Origin: Bacillus sp. FJAT-49711 | Lineage (GTDB): Bacteria; Bacillota; Bacilli; Bacillales; Bacillaceae_C | NCBI RefSeq assembly: GCF_018343715.1 | Contig: NZ_JAGYPL010000001.1 | Span: forward strand, 620,001-684,000 | Reading direction: 5' to 3' | DNA length: 64,000 bases | Part shown: positions 54,223 through 62,684 of the stretch, piece by piece | Layout: every line of letters begins with the position of its first letter | Position numbering within the stretch: position 1 is the stretch's first letter | Notes under the pieces: generated by a model | The model's database searches: none | What the model saw: the letters and a program-made list of their open reading frames with translations, nothing else | What the model was told of the DNA's origin: nothing | Position numbers and translations under genes: made by a program

Positions 54223-54268
54223 AAAGGTCCAGTTCCGTCATTATATAAGTGGAACTGGACTTTTACTA
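54221..54268 (+). terminator. Rho-independent terminator after bpsB
   Basis: AAAGGTCCAGTTCC and GGAACTGGACTTT pair over about 12 bases around a 15-base loop, followed by TTACTATT. It ends the aroC-to-bpsB run of genes. Confidence 0.9.
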
Positions 54269-54343
54269 TTCACGAATACTATATGAAAATCCTAATTGGT
54301 CATGTAAAATAGAATGTAATGATTATAAACGAGGGGTTTGTTG

Positions 54344-57300
54344 TTGCTCATGTCTAAAGTATTACAATCATCTGTGGAAGAAGCACAGTTAAATAGAATT
54401 CTTGTTTTAATGGAACGATTTAAAATGCATGATGATCATGAACGTTTTGAAAAAGCTGGAAAGCTAGTTAAAAAAATGGTCGATCGCGAATTTATTGTTG
54501 CGTTTAGCGGTCACTTTTCGGCGGGTAAATCAACGATGATTAATTCATTAGTTGGAGAAAACATTCTTCCTTCTAGTCCAATACCGACAAGCGCTAACCT
54601 TGTGAAGATTCATTATGCAGACCAAGATTATGCAAAAGTATTTTATCGTACAGATAAGCCGTTAATGTTTAACGCACCTTACGATTTTGCAACTGTAAAG
54701 GAATTTTGTAAAAACGGCGATGTGACAGAAATTGAAATCGGAAGAAAGGATTCGAATCTTCCAGACGGTGTTACTGTTATGGATACACCTGGGGTCGACT
54801 CAACTGATGATGCCCATCGTCTTTCAACTGAATCTTCTTTGCATCTTGCAGATGTAGTCTTTTACGTAATGGATTATAACCATGTTCAATCTGAGCTGAA
54901 TTTCACATACACACGAAATTTACTTGATCACGGAGTAAAGCTATTTTTAATTATTAATCAAATTGATAAGCATAACGAAATGGAACTCTCATTCCAAGAA
55001 TATAAGCAAACAGTCATTGACTCTTTTGCCGCATGGAATGTAAAGCCTTCCGGTATTTTTTTTACATCACTAAAAAAAGAAACTCATCCCGAAAATGAAT
55101 TTGAATCTGTAAAAATGATTATTGATGATGCCTTCACCCATCACGAAGAATGGTTGGAAACAACGATTACAAAGGCTACAGATCAATTGAAGGCAGAGCA
55201 TATAAGCTGGTTGTCTGATGAAAAAAAAGTTAAAGCAGAACCGTTGCAGGAATTATTAAAGGATTATAGTGAGGAAGAGCTTTCTCATATTTTTGAAGAA
55301 GAAAAAGCGTTGGAAACTAAAAAAGAAAAGCTTTTAGCTAAAGTTGAAAACTGGGAGAAGGATTTTTTTTCTGAATTGGAAAGTTTGCTTCAAAATGCGT
55401 ATTTAATGCCTTATGAGACACGTGAGCTTGCAGGGCAGTTTTTAAAAACCCACCAGCCGAATTTTAAAACTGGACTCTTTTTTAGTAAGAAAAAGACAGA
55501 AATAGAAAGAAAAACGTCTTTAGATCTCTTTTCTGAAAGCTTACGAAAACAAGTTGAGTCCCAAATTGATTGGCACTTAAGACAATGGGCAGCTAAGAAG
55601 CTTTCTGATGCTGGCATTATGCAAGAGAATCTTCAAGTAGATGTCCAACTAATGTCTGTTTACTTTGAAGATTCATTATTAATAGACGCGATAAAAAAAG
55701 GTGCAGGATTATCAGGTGAATATCTTTTGCAATATTGTGAGGATGTTGCAAGTTTAATAAAGAAAAAAGCGAGGGAAGCAATAAGCGATTTCCAAAAATC
55801 AGCTTTTTCTGCATTTAAGCAGATAATAAAGAAAGAATTATCCGTTATCGAAACACAATTAAATAAAATGGGTGCTACTACGTCAACCATACAATTATTA
55901 CGACAACTAGAACTAGAGTATTTAGAAAAGATCCGACAATGTTCACTCCCAACTGGAAAGGAACATTCATTATTACAAACGCTGCTAGTCAATTGGAAAA
56001 CAGAACGGGAAGATATTCGAATTTTTACAATTGAAAATATTCTTCAAAACGAGACAACAAACGCTAAGGTTGATTTAATAAACAAACCTTTAGATAGTAA
56101 TAGTAAGACAGATATTCATAAAATAATATCAAAAATTGAAAAGGCGATTTTTAGTTTAAAAAATGAAGGCAGTTTTAAACGAATTACTTCTCAATTAGAA
56201 GATAAGGTGACACGATTAAAAAATCGTGAATATACTATTGCGCTTTTCGGTGCATTCAGTGCGGGAAAATCGTCATTTGCTAATGCACTTCTGGGAAATA
56301 GTGTTTTACCTGTATCCCCTAATCCAACAACGGCTGCCATTAATCGGATCTGCCCAGTGACTAGCAATCATTTACACGGTACGGCGGATGTTCATTTTAA
56401 AGCTGAAAATCAAATGCTTGCGGATATTGCACATTCATTATCATTATTTGGATATGAGTGTACAACGCTTTTTGATGCATATTCGAAAATTCCAAACATC
56501 ATAAAAGAGTCGGATTATAGCGGGAAAGAAAAAATTCATCTATCTTTTTTAATTGCGTTCCATCGAGGCTTCCTAGAGCATCAAAATCAATTAGGAACTA
56601 CTATGACTACAGATATTGAAGGTTTCCATCGTTTTGTAGGAAATGAAACTCAGTCTTGCTTTGTAGAGTCAATTGATCTTTATTATGATTGTGAGCTTAC
56701 GAAACAAGGGATTACTCTTGTTGATACACCAGGGGCTGATTCCATTAATGCTAGGCATACAGGAGTTGCATTCGATTATATTAAAAATGCTGATGCGATT
56801 CTTTTTGTCACGTATTACAATCATGCCTTTTCTAAAGCGGATCGTGAGTTCCTCATTCAATTAGGAAGGGTAAAAGATGCTTTTGAACTCGATAAAATGT
56901 TCTTTATTGTAAATGCCATTGACTTGGCAAGCTCTAAGGAAGAAATGAATGAAGTGCTTGATTATGTTCGTCAAGAACTTGTTTCCAACGGGATTCGTTT
57001 TCCAAAGTTATTCGGGATTTCTAGTAAATTAGCTTTAAGTAAAAGAATAGAATCAAATATTGATGCGTTTACTCATGATTTTAATCACTTTTTAAATAAT
57101 GATTTATCACAATTAGCTATTCAATCTGCGAAATCTGATTATAATCGCATCATTAATATGCTTGATCAATTAATTTATACTGCAAGTGAAGATGAAGCGG
57201 TAAAAATGAAGAGAATAGAAGAATTGCACGAAGCAAGAGGAATAATTGCAGTTAAACTTCAAGAAGCTGAACCAAGCTTAGTGAAGAAACAATTATCTCA

Positions 57301-57946
57301 AGAAGCAAAAGAATTAATCTTTTATGTAAAACAAAGAGTTTTTTACCGTTTCCCGGACTTTTTCAAAGAAGCCTTTAATCCGGCTGTGCTGCAAAGCAAT
57401 AGCCGTAAATTGCTCTCAACTTCGTTGGATGAATTATTAGAGTCGACAGGGTATGATTTTGCACAAGAATTGAGGGCGACATCCTTAAGGCTGGAACGAT
57501 TTGTTCGAAAACTGCTGTTAAATCGATTAGGAAATCTTGAAAAAGAAATGCAAGATATTAAACATGAATTGACTATTTCTGTATGGGAAGCTGGAAAGAT
57601 AGATACACCAGAATTTGAATCTGCATTTAAGCATATTAACAAAAGCCCATTAGAAGTAAGTTTTAAGTTTTTTAGAAATCCAAAAGCATTTTTTGAGCAA
57701 AATGATAAGAAAAAAATGGAAGAAGCATTAGAAAGTCTACTTTCACCTCTTGCAGATGAATATTTGCAGAATGAATTTAAGAAAATGGAAAGTTTTTATC
57801 ATTACTTGATTGATATCGAGTTCAGAAATCTGCTTGCGCATATTGAATCAGATGTAGATGAACAGTTTGTAGGATGGTTGGAAGCTCTATCAAATCATGA
57901 AAAATTGGCGGAATGGCAAAAAATTCGATTTGAATTGGAGGGGTGA
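54344..57946 (+). CDS. dynA: Tandem dynamin-like GTPase DynA
   Basis: A protein of about 1200 residues consisting of two fused bacterial dynamins, the arrangement of B. subtilis DynA (YpbR), which tethers and fuses membranes and supports membrane integrity under phage or antibiotic stress. The first GTPase has FSGHFSAGKSTMINSL (near 55), PTSANLV and MDTPGVDST. The second has FGAFSAGKSSFANAL (near 637), NPTTAAI and VDTPGADS. Both P-loops and switch motifs are intact; long helical stalk segments lie between. Possible starts are TTG 54338, 54341 and 54344 and ATG 54350; TTG 54344 is best spaced from GAGGGG. Confidence 0.95.
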   Translation: MLMSKVLQSSVEEAQLNRILVLMERFKMHDDHERFEKAGKLVKKMVDREFIVAFSGHFSAGKSTMINSLVGENILPSSPIPTSANLVKIHYADQDYAKVFYRTDKPLMFNAPYDFATVKEFCKNGDVTEIEIGRKDSNLPDGVTVMDTPGVDSTDDAHRLSTESSLHLADVVFYVMDYNHVQSELNFTYTRNLLDHGVKLFLIINQIDKHNEMELSFQEYKQTVIDSFAAWNVKPSGIFFTSLKKETHPENEFESVKMIIDDAFTHHEEWLETTITKATDQLKAEHISWLSDEKKVKAEPLQELLKDYSEEELSHIFEEEKALETKKEKLLAKVENWEKDFFSELESLLQNAYLMPYETRELAGQFLKTHQPNFKTGLFFSKKKTEIERKTSLDLFSESLRKQVESQIDWHLRQWAAKKLSDAGIMQENLQVDVQLMSVYFEDSLLIDAIKKGAGLSGEYLLQYCEDVASLIKKKAREAISDFQKSAFSAFKQIIKKELSVIETQLNKMGATTSTIQLLRQLELEYLEKIRQCSLPTGKEHSLLQTLLVNWKTEREDIRIFTIENILQNETTNAKVDLINKPLDSNSKTDIHKIISKIEKAIFSLKNEGSFKRITSQLEDKVTRLKNREYTIALFGAFSAGKSSFANALLGNSVLPVSPNPTTAAINRICPVTSNHLHGTADVHFKAENQMLADIAHSLSLFGYECTTLFDAYSKIPNIIKESDYSGKEKIHLSFLIAFHRGFLEHQNQLGTTMTTDIEGFHRFVGNETQSCFVESIDLYYDCELTKQGITLVDTPGADSINARHTGVAFDYIKNADAILFVTYYNHAFSKADREFLIQLGRVKDAFELDKMFFIVNAIDLASSKEEMNEVLDYVRQELVSNGIRFPKLFGISSKLALSKRIESNIDAFTHDFNHFLNNDLSQLAIQSAKSDYNRIINMLDQLIYTASEDEAVKMKRIEELHEARGIIAVKLQEAEPSLVKKQLSQEAKELIFYVKQRVFYRFPDFFKEAFNPAVLQSNSRKLLSTSLDELLESTGYDFAQELRATSLRLERFVRKLLLNRLGNLEKEMQDIKHELTISVWEAGKIDTPEFESAFKHINKSPLEVSFKFFRNPKAFFEQNDKKKMEEALESLLSPLADEYLQNEFKKMESFYHYLIDIEFRNLLAHIESDVDEQFVGWLEALSNHEKLAEWQKIRFELEG

Positions 57947-57948
57947 AG

Positions 57949-58770
57949 ATGAAGTTTATTAAATCAGTTTCTTCATTGCAAAACCAATTAATGGATGAAA
58001 ATATTAGAGTAGTTGATTGTAGATTTGCTCTTTCTGATCCGGATTATGGAAGAACGGCATATAAACAAGACCATATTCCTGGTGCTGTTTATTTTGACCT
58101 TAATAAGGATTTATCATCTCAGGTTTTGAAACACGGAGGGCGGCATCCTTTGCCGTCTATAGATACTTTTACTAATAAATTGAGTGAGGCAGGCATTACT
58201 CATAACAAAACAGTAGTGGCATATGATGATGGGGATGGCTCCTTTGCAGGCCGATTTTGGTGGCTGCTTTCCTATTTAGGGCATGAGGATGTTTATATTT
58301 TAGATGGAGGCTTTAAGGCATGGAAAGAATTCGGATATGAAGTAACCGATGAGATACCTAATTATAAATACGCTAAATTTGTCCCATCTATTAAAGAAAA
58401 GATGCTTGCTTCATATGAACAAGTTAAAAATCGAAAAGGAATATTAATTGACTCAAGAGCTAAAGAAAGATATTTAGGTCTTGTAGAACCGCTTGATGCA
58501 AGAGCAGGCCATATTCCTGGAGCAATCAATTTTGAATGGACAGAAGGGTTTGAGAACGGCTTTTGGAAAGACCTGGCTGCTCAAAAAGATCGTTTTTCGA
58601 ATCTTGACGAAACAAAAGAAATCATCGTCTATTGCGGTTCCGGTGTTACAGCTACTCCTAATTTTTTGGCATTAAAAGCATGTGGTTTTAAAAATGTTAA
58701 ATTATACGCAGGAAGTTATTCGGACTGGGTTTCCTATGATGATAATCCGGTAGAAACGGGAAGTGAATAA
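57949..58770 (+). CDS. Two-domain rhodanese sulfurtransferase
   Basis: A 273-residue protein with two rhodanese domains. The N-terminal one (IRVVDCRFALSDPDYGRTAY ... IPGAVYFDLN) has Asp in place of the active cysteine (AYDDGDGSFAGRFWW). The C-terminal one has the active Cys in IIVYCGSGVTATPNFLALKA near 227. The CGSGVT loop is the form found in 3-mercaptopyruvate sulfurtransferases, but thiosulfate use cannot be excluded. ATG 57949 follows GGAGGGG, two bases after the dynA stop, so the two are co-transcribed. Confidence 0.92.
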   Translation: MKFIKSVSSLQNQLMDENIRVVDCRFALSDPDYGRTAYKQDHIPGAVYFDLNKDLSSQVLKHGGRHPLPSIDTFTNKLSEAGITHNKTVVAYDDGDGSFAGRFWWLLSYLGHEDVYILDGGFKAWKEFGYEVTDEIPNYKYAKFVPSIKEKMLASYEQVKNRKGILIDSRAKERYLGLVEPLDARAGHIPGAINFEWTEGFENGFWKDLAAQKDRFSNLDETKEIIVYCGSGVTATPNFLALKACGFKNVKLYAGSYSDWVSYDDNPVETGSE

Positions 58771-58776
58771 TATAAA

Positions 58777-59601
58777 ATGAAAATCCAAAGAATTACTGTT
58801 AAAGGAGAAAGAGATTGTAACGAAGATCGGATTATAGAGTTTTCTGAGAAAGGAATATTTGGGGTAATAGATGGAGTTTCCGGGGTTAATTCTTACGTAG
58901 ATAAAAAAGGGCTTACTTCAGGAGCTGTAGCAGCAGAAACTATATTAGAGTATTTGGCTGGATCAGATAATAATGCCGATTTATATAATGCTACTTTAGG
59001 AGCAAATGATGCTCTTCGAGACAAAATGTTAAAGCTGGGAATTGATATAAACCAAGTTGAGGAACTTTGGGGAGCGGCACATGCCTTAATAAGAATAGGT
59101 GAACACTTTATAGAGTGGGTGCAGTCAGGGGATTGCATGTTATATGCTATCTATACTAATGGTGCCATTCGTGCTGTTACATATGACTCAGTTGCTGAAC
59201 ATGATCAAAAGGTAATTGATGTTTGGAAGAAAATGAACTTTGTAAGAATTGATGGTAATTTACCTTACGATGTACGGTCTATGATTCGTAATAATCGAAG
59301 ACTTGCTAATAAAGATGGTGGCTATAGTGTCATAAATGGAGATCCTGCATTAGCAAATCACTTAGAATCTGGTATACTCTCACGTAGTGGGGTCGCATGT
59401 TTGTTATTAATAACAGATGGTATATATGGATTTGGTGATTATGAAAATGAAATGTCTTTTGTACGTGCTTTGCTGGATGATACTTTGGTTTCCTACACTG
59501 AAAAACTATGTGAATTCGAAAGACTGGATAGTGAGTGCAGGAAAGTGCCGCGTTTGAAACAGTCGGATGATAAATCTGGATTACTGATTCAATTGCAATA
59601 A
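58777..59601 (+). CDS. PP2C-fold (PPM) protein phosphatase-like protein
   Basis: A 274-residue protein whose motifs follow the PPM/PP2C phosphatase pattern: CNEDRIIEF, GVIDGVSGVNS (metal-binding Asp-Gly), WVQSGDCMLYAI, LLITDGIYGFGD and SDDKSGLLIQL at the C terminus. The four metal-binding acidic positions appear present, so serine/threonine phosphatase activity is plausible, though the spacing is not that of PrpC or SpoIIE. It starts six bases after the sulfurtransferase, with GGGAAGTG as binding site, and ends at a terminator. Its substrate is unknown. Confidence 0.75.
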   Translation: MKIQRITVKGERDCNEDRIIEFSEKGIFGVIDGVSGVNSYVDKKGLTSGAVAAETILEYLAGSDNNADLYNATLGANDALRDKMLKLGIDINQVEELWGAAHALIRIGEHFIEWVQSGDCMLYAIYTNGAIRAVTYDSVAEHDQKVIDVWKKMNFVRIDGNLPYDVRSMIRNNRRLANKDGGYSVINGDPALANHLESGILSRSGVACLLLITDGIYGFGDYENEMSFVRALLDDTLVSYTEKLCEFERLDSECRKVPRLKQSDDKSGLLIQLQ

Positions 59602-59639
59602 ATAATCCTTTATCAAAATTGAAATAAGCAAAGATTCTT

Positions 59640-59668
59640 ATTGGCAGGGCTAATGCCCTGTTTTAATT
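59640..59668 (+). terminator. Rho-independent terminator after the PP2C-like gene
   Basis: CAGGGC and GCCCTG form a tight stem with TAAT loop, followed by TTTTAATTAT. A TATAAT at 59673-59678 just beyond it may be the -10 of ypcP. Confidence 0.75.
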
Positions 59669-59706
59669 ATGGTATAATGTTTATATCTTAATAATCTTAT
59701 TTAGAG

Positions 59707-60627
59707 GTGTTTACTATTTCAAATCCACACTTATTATTGATAGATGGCATGGCGCTATTGTTCCGCTCATTTTATGCGACAGCTGTACGAAATAATTTCA
59801 TGTTTAATAGTCAAGGTGTACCTACAAATGCTGTTCAAGGTTATTTAAAACATTTGCTGACTGCTGTAGAAAAGTTTGATCCAACCCATGTAGCTGTATG
59901 CTGGGATATGGGTAGTCAGACGTTTCGAAATGAAATGTTTGATGGATATAAGGCAAACAGACAAGCACCTCCTGTCGAAATGATTCCGCAATTTGATCTT
60001 GCAAAAAATTTAACAGAGTCATTTGGAATCACGAATATTGGACTAGCTGGATATGAAGCAGATGATTGTATTGGTACAATCAGTAATCAATACAAAGAGC
60101 ATGCACATATCACTGTTTTAACAGGTGATCGAGACTTATTGCAAATTATCGATGATCGTATTTCCGTCTTAATTATGCAGAAGGGAATTGGGAATTATCA
60201 GCATCACACTAAATCTAGTTTTATGGAAGATTTTGAGTTGCATCCAAGGCAATTAATTGATGTTAAGGCGTTAATGGGAGATTCAAGTGATGGATATCCT
60301 GGTGTAAAAGGGATTGGAGAAAAAACAGCATTTAAACTTATTCACGATCATAATAATATCGAAGGATTATTAGCAAATATTGATTCGTTGTCCCCTTCAG
60401 TGCAAAAAAAGATTAATAACGATCTAGAGATGTTGCATTTATCTCGCCAGCTTGCAGAAATTGAATGCAATGTTCCATTGACTATTGATTTTAATAAGAC
60501 GGAATGGAGTGTTTCACCATTCGCCTCAATGGACATCTGTGACAAGTTTGAATTAAAAACGGTTCGTAATCATTTATTGAAAACAAAATGGCTTGAAGAA
60601 GACAATATATTTGCAAGTAGGCTATAA
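59707..60627 (+). CDS. ypcP: 5'-3' exonuclease YpcP
   Basis: A protein of about 303-306 residues related to the N-terminal domain of DNA polymerase I. Acidic metal ligands occur in LLLIDGMALLFRSF, LAGYEADDCIGTI and TVLTGDRDLLQII; the helix-3-turn-helix is in ALMGDSSDGYPGVKGIGEKT. It likely removes RNA primers and flaps in replication and repair. GTG 59707 is the first listed start but overlaps the AGAGGTG binding site. The codon nine bases further, ATT 59716, is better spaced, and the next ATG (59749) would cut into the conserved core. Confidence 0.93.
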   Translation: MFTISNPHLLLIDGMALLFRSFYATAVRNNFMFNSQGVPTNAVQGYLKHLLTAVEKFDPTHVAVCWDMGSQTFRNEMFDGYKANRQAPPVEMIPQFDLAKNLTESFGITNIGLAGYEADDCIGTISNQYKEHAHITVLTGDRDLLQIIDDRISVLIMQKGIGNYQHHTKSSFMEDFELHPRQLIDVKALMGDSSDGYPGVKGIGEKTAFKLIHDHNNIEGLLANIDSLSPSVQKKINNDLEMLHLSRQLAEIECNVPLTIDFNKTEWSVSPFASMDICDKFELKTVRNHLLKTKWLEEDNIFASRL

Positions 60628-60635
60628 AGGAGAAA

Positions 60636-60926
60636 ATGTCATTGATCACGGAGCTTATTGATTTGGAAAATTACCTCATGAATCTAGAAGCAAAAGGCTT
60701 CAAGTTTAAAGACGATGCAATTTCTTTTATTTATTTTGGAAAACAATCAACGGGAACAGATGACCATGTTGTCTCGCTTGCAATCGAATTAACATTGAAA
60801 ACTCAGAAACGATTCGATGGCAGTTTTTATTTATCTTTATTGGAGACATTTAAGGAAAATCATATAAGAACGAAAACAGAGGCATACCGCTTGATGGAAA
60901 ATATAGGATTAAAAGCACATAACTGA
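60636..60926 (+). CDS. Small conserved protein, possibly DUF6123
   Basis: A 96-residue soluble protein (LITELIDLENYLMNLEAKGF; DAISFIYFGKQSTGTDDHVV; RFDGSFYLSLLETFKENHIR) without recognisable catalytic motif. I tentatively connect it with the Bacillaceae DUF6123 family, from memory only. ATG 60636 is three bases after AAAGGAG; TTG 60642 would have better spacing. It follows ypcP by eight bases and ends at a bidirectional terminator, so it is probably co-transcribed with ypcP. Confidence 0.7.
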   Translation: MSLITELIDLENYLMNLEAKGFKFKDDAISFIYFGKQSTGTDDHVVSLAIELTLKTQKRFDGSFYLSLLETFKENHIRTKTEAYRLMENIGLKAHN

Positions 60927-60940
60927 CTATGTGCTTTTTT
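60910..60940. terminator. Bidirectional terminator between ypcP operon and the ypdQ operon
   Basis: AAAAGCACATA and TATGTGCTTTT pair around a short loop, with T run on the forward strand and an A-rich left flank giving T-rich sequence on the reverse strand. It overlaps both neighbouring stop codons. Confidence 0.85.
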
Positions 60941-61076
60941 AGTTGAATCGCTCAAAGATTTGAACATCGGCTTGAATAACGGAGATGGTAGCTAGTAAAA
61001 CCGCAACAACGGCCAGTAAACGCCAAACTTGTACAGAAAGGCATAGAATAACTGAAAGCGGTAGCCTAATAATCAT
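60939..61076 (-). CDS. Small single-span membrane protein, 45 codons
   Basis: On the reverse strand ATG 61076 is preceded at six bases by AAGGTG. The 45-residue product begins MIIRLPLSVILCLSVQ, continues with WRLLAVVAVLLATISVI and ends ADVQIFERFN, giving one or two hydrophobic segments with a short polar tail. It lies 47 bases downstream of ypdQ on the same strand and ends exactly at the terminator, which supports a real gene. No family is recognised. Confidence 0.6.
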   Translation of the reverse strand: MIIRLPLSVILCLSVQVWRLLAVVAVLLATISVIQADVQIFERFN

Positions 61077-61123
61077 GTAATGCACCTTAAATTCTTTAAT
61101 GAACTCCAGCAACCCATCTTACG

Positions 61124-61513
61124 TTATGTGTTTAGTTGAATGGCTTGCCTCGCCAGCTGATCGGCATGTTTATTTTCTTTTGACGGGATCCATTTAATAA
61201 AAAATAGCTCTATTTGAGATGATAGTGATAAGGCGTTATTCAAAAGAAGCCGGTACTTTTGATTCCGTGCAAATTCCTTTTCAAAGGCATCTACAACGGC
61301 AGTTGAATCAGATCTGACAGAGACAATGGAGTACCCTCGATCTATGCATATTTCTAAGCTCTTAATTAACGCATGAAATTCCGCTTCGTGATTATTCATT
61401 CTTCCAAGTGGGATAGAAAAGGATTCTGTTTTTCCGTTATTCTTTATATATATGCCCGCACCACTAAGACCTGGATCGCCAGCACTGGCTCCATCAATAT
61501 AGACTTCAATCAT
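61124..61513 (-). CDS. ypdQ: RNase HI-like protein YpdQ
   Basis: A 129-residue RNase H fold. Metal-binding acidic residues are in VYIDGASAGDPGLSGAGIYI (Asp), NHEAEFHALIKSLEI (Glu), VRSDSTAVVDAF (Asp) and KENKHADQLARQAI (Asp), so the four-residue DEDD set is complete. Compact, without the basic protrusion of E. coli RNase HI. Size matches B. subtilis YpdQ, for which RNase H activity was reported to be weak or absent. It is divergent from the paralogue ypeP, with 105 bases between starts. Confidence 0.9.
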   Translation of the reverse strand: MIEVYIDGASAGDPGLSGAGIYIKNNGKTESFSIPLGRMNNHEAEFHALIKSLEICIDRGYSIVSVRSDSTAVVDAFEKEFARNQKYRLLLNNALSLSSQIELFFIKWIPSKENKHADQLARQAIQLNT

Positions 61514-61618
61514 TCAGTTTTTCTCCTCTAACAGTGTAAGAATTTGTATCTATGGGAATTATTCTACATATAGTGAGAAGTAATGTGAACTTAAATTACT
61601 TTTAAAAGGGATGAAAAA

Positions 61619-62275
61619 ATGAAATATAAATTAAATCTTGAATATAAAGGTGCGAAAACAGTGCCAGTTTTAATGGAGACAGAATGGATGGAAGAAAAAT
61701 ATGTAGATAATATTATAGAGGATTTAGAGCGTACTGGCCGATTCAAGAAGATAGTGATAATGGATGAAATGGAAAGGGAATGGAGTCGAAAGGAATATGC
61801 AAAACTAAAGATAAAATTGGACCTTGAGCCAACTGATCCGGAACTTTATTTTGATGGAGGGTATGACGTTCAAACAGGAACTGGTGGGATCGGACTGGTC
61901 ATTTATTATAAAAAGGGAACAGATACATTTAGATTTCGCGCCAATGTACGGCTAGATCAATTGGAAAATAATAATGAAGCCGAGTATGCAGCATTGTACA
62001 ACGCACTCTTGTATGTAGAGGACCTTGGTATGAAAAACCTTCCCATTGTCATTAAAGGCGACTCTCAAGGCGTTATAAAGCAACTCGAAGGAGAATGGCC
62101 ATGCTATGAAAAGGTACTAAATACTTGGCTTGACCGAATAGAAGCAAAAATTAAGGGGCTAGGATTAAAGCCTAATTATGAAGTTATTTCGCGTCGTGAC
62201 AATAAAGAAGCGGATAAGCTTGCAACACAAGCACTTGAAAATAATCTAATTGAAGGTCATATGAAAATAGATTGA
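61619..62275 (+). CDS. ypeP: RNase HI-like protein YpeP with N-terminal extension
   Basis: A 218-residue protein. Residues 1-75 are a separate N-terminal module (KYKLNLEYKGAKTVPVLMET ... ERTGRFKKIVIMDE). Residues 78-210 are an RNase H fold with LYFDGGYDVQTGTGGIGLVI (Asp), ENNNEAEYAALYNAL (Glu), VIKGDSQGVIKQL (Asp) and DNKEADKLATQAL (Asp), so the metal site is complete. B. subtilis YpeP has the same two-part layout. The start follows AAAAGGGATG. ypeQ follows within 24 bases. Confidence 0.9.
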   Translation: MKYKLNLEYKGAKTVPVLMETEWMEEKYVDNIIEDLERTGRFKKIVIMDEMEREWSRKEYAKLKIKLDLEPTDPELYFDGGYDVQTGTGGIGLVIYYKKGTDTFRFRANVRLDQLENNNEAEYAALYNALLYVEDLGMKNLPIVIKGDSQGVIKQLEGEWPCYEKVLNTWLDRIEAKIKGLGLKPNYEVISRRDNKEADKLATQALENNLIEGHMKID

Positions 62276-62298
62276 GGGTTCAAAGAAAGGTTGATCAG

Positions 62299-62487
62299 AT
62301 GAAACGGACGAAAATATTTAAGGAAATTGATGAACTTATTTCATCGTCTTGTGAGGGGTGCTTTTTACATCTTTACTTCAAAAAAGAATTCAGTAAAACA
62401 TATGCACATAGCTTTTGTATCAACCAGTGCACCGTTGGTCAAAAACTACAGGAAAAAGGGAAAAGCTTAATAAACGCTCAAAAATAA
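62299..62487 (+). CDS. ypeQ: YpeQ, small zinc-finger-like protein
   Basis: A 62-residue basic protein with two cysteine pairs, C-EG-C (SSCEGCFLHLYFKK) and C-INQ-C (HSFCINQCTVG), plus His residues nearby, likely a zinc-binding site. It matches B. subtilis YpeQ (about 60 residues) in size and position after ypeP. The frame extends upstream to TTG 62272, overlapping ypeP, but ATG 62299 after AAAGGTTG is the natural start. The function is not known. Confidence 0.85.
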   Translation: MKRTKIFKEIDELISSSCEGCFLHLYFKKEFSKTYAHSFCINQCTVGQKLQEKGKSLINAQK

Positions 62488-62560
62488 AAGGCACTTTCTC
62501 ATACATCATGCTAATTACTATATGCTTTTAGGACGAACAATAGATTCGGCTTTTTTTAAA

Positions 62561-62684
62561 AAATAAATCCAATTGAGAAAAGTGCTGGAAACTACATAAG
62601 AGCCTTTAAACTTTCTATAAAAGAGTAAACCTGGCTTTTGGGTTTTCACAAACAATAAGTTTTAAGAAAATAACCAAAATAAAA
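62561..62684 (+). repeat. AT-rich intergenic element, copy B of a two-copy family
   Basis: This resembles 21779-21888: shared blocks are AATCC, GAAAAGTGCTGGAAACTAC, AAGAGCCTTTAAA, GTAAACCTGGCTTT, CACAAACAATAAG and TTTTAAGAAAATAAC. It has two small insertions relative to copy A. It lies between convergent ypeQ and cspD, directly next to the cspD terminator. No conserved reading frame is seen. The strand given is arbitrary. Confidence 0.55.
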
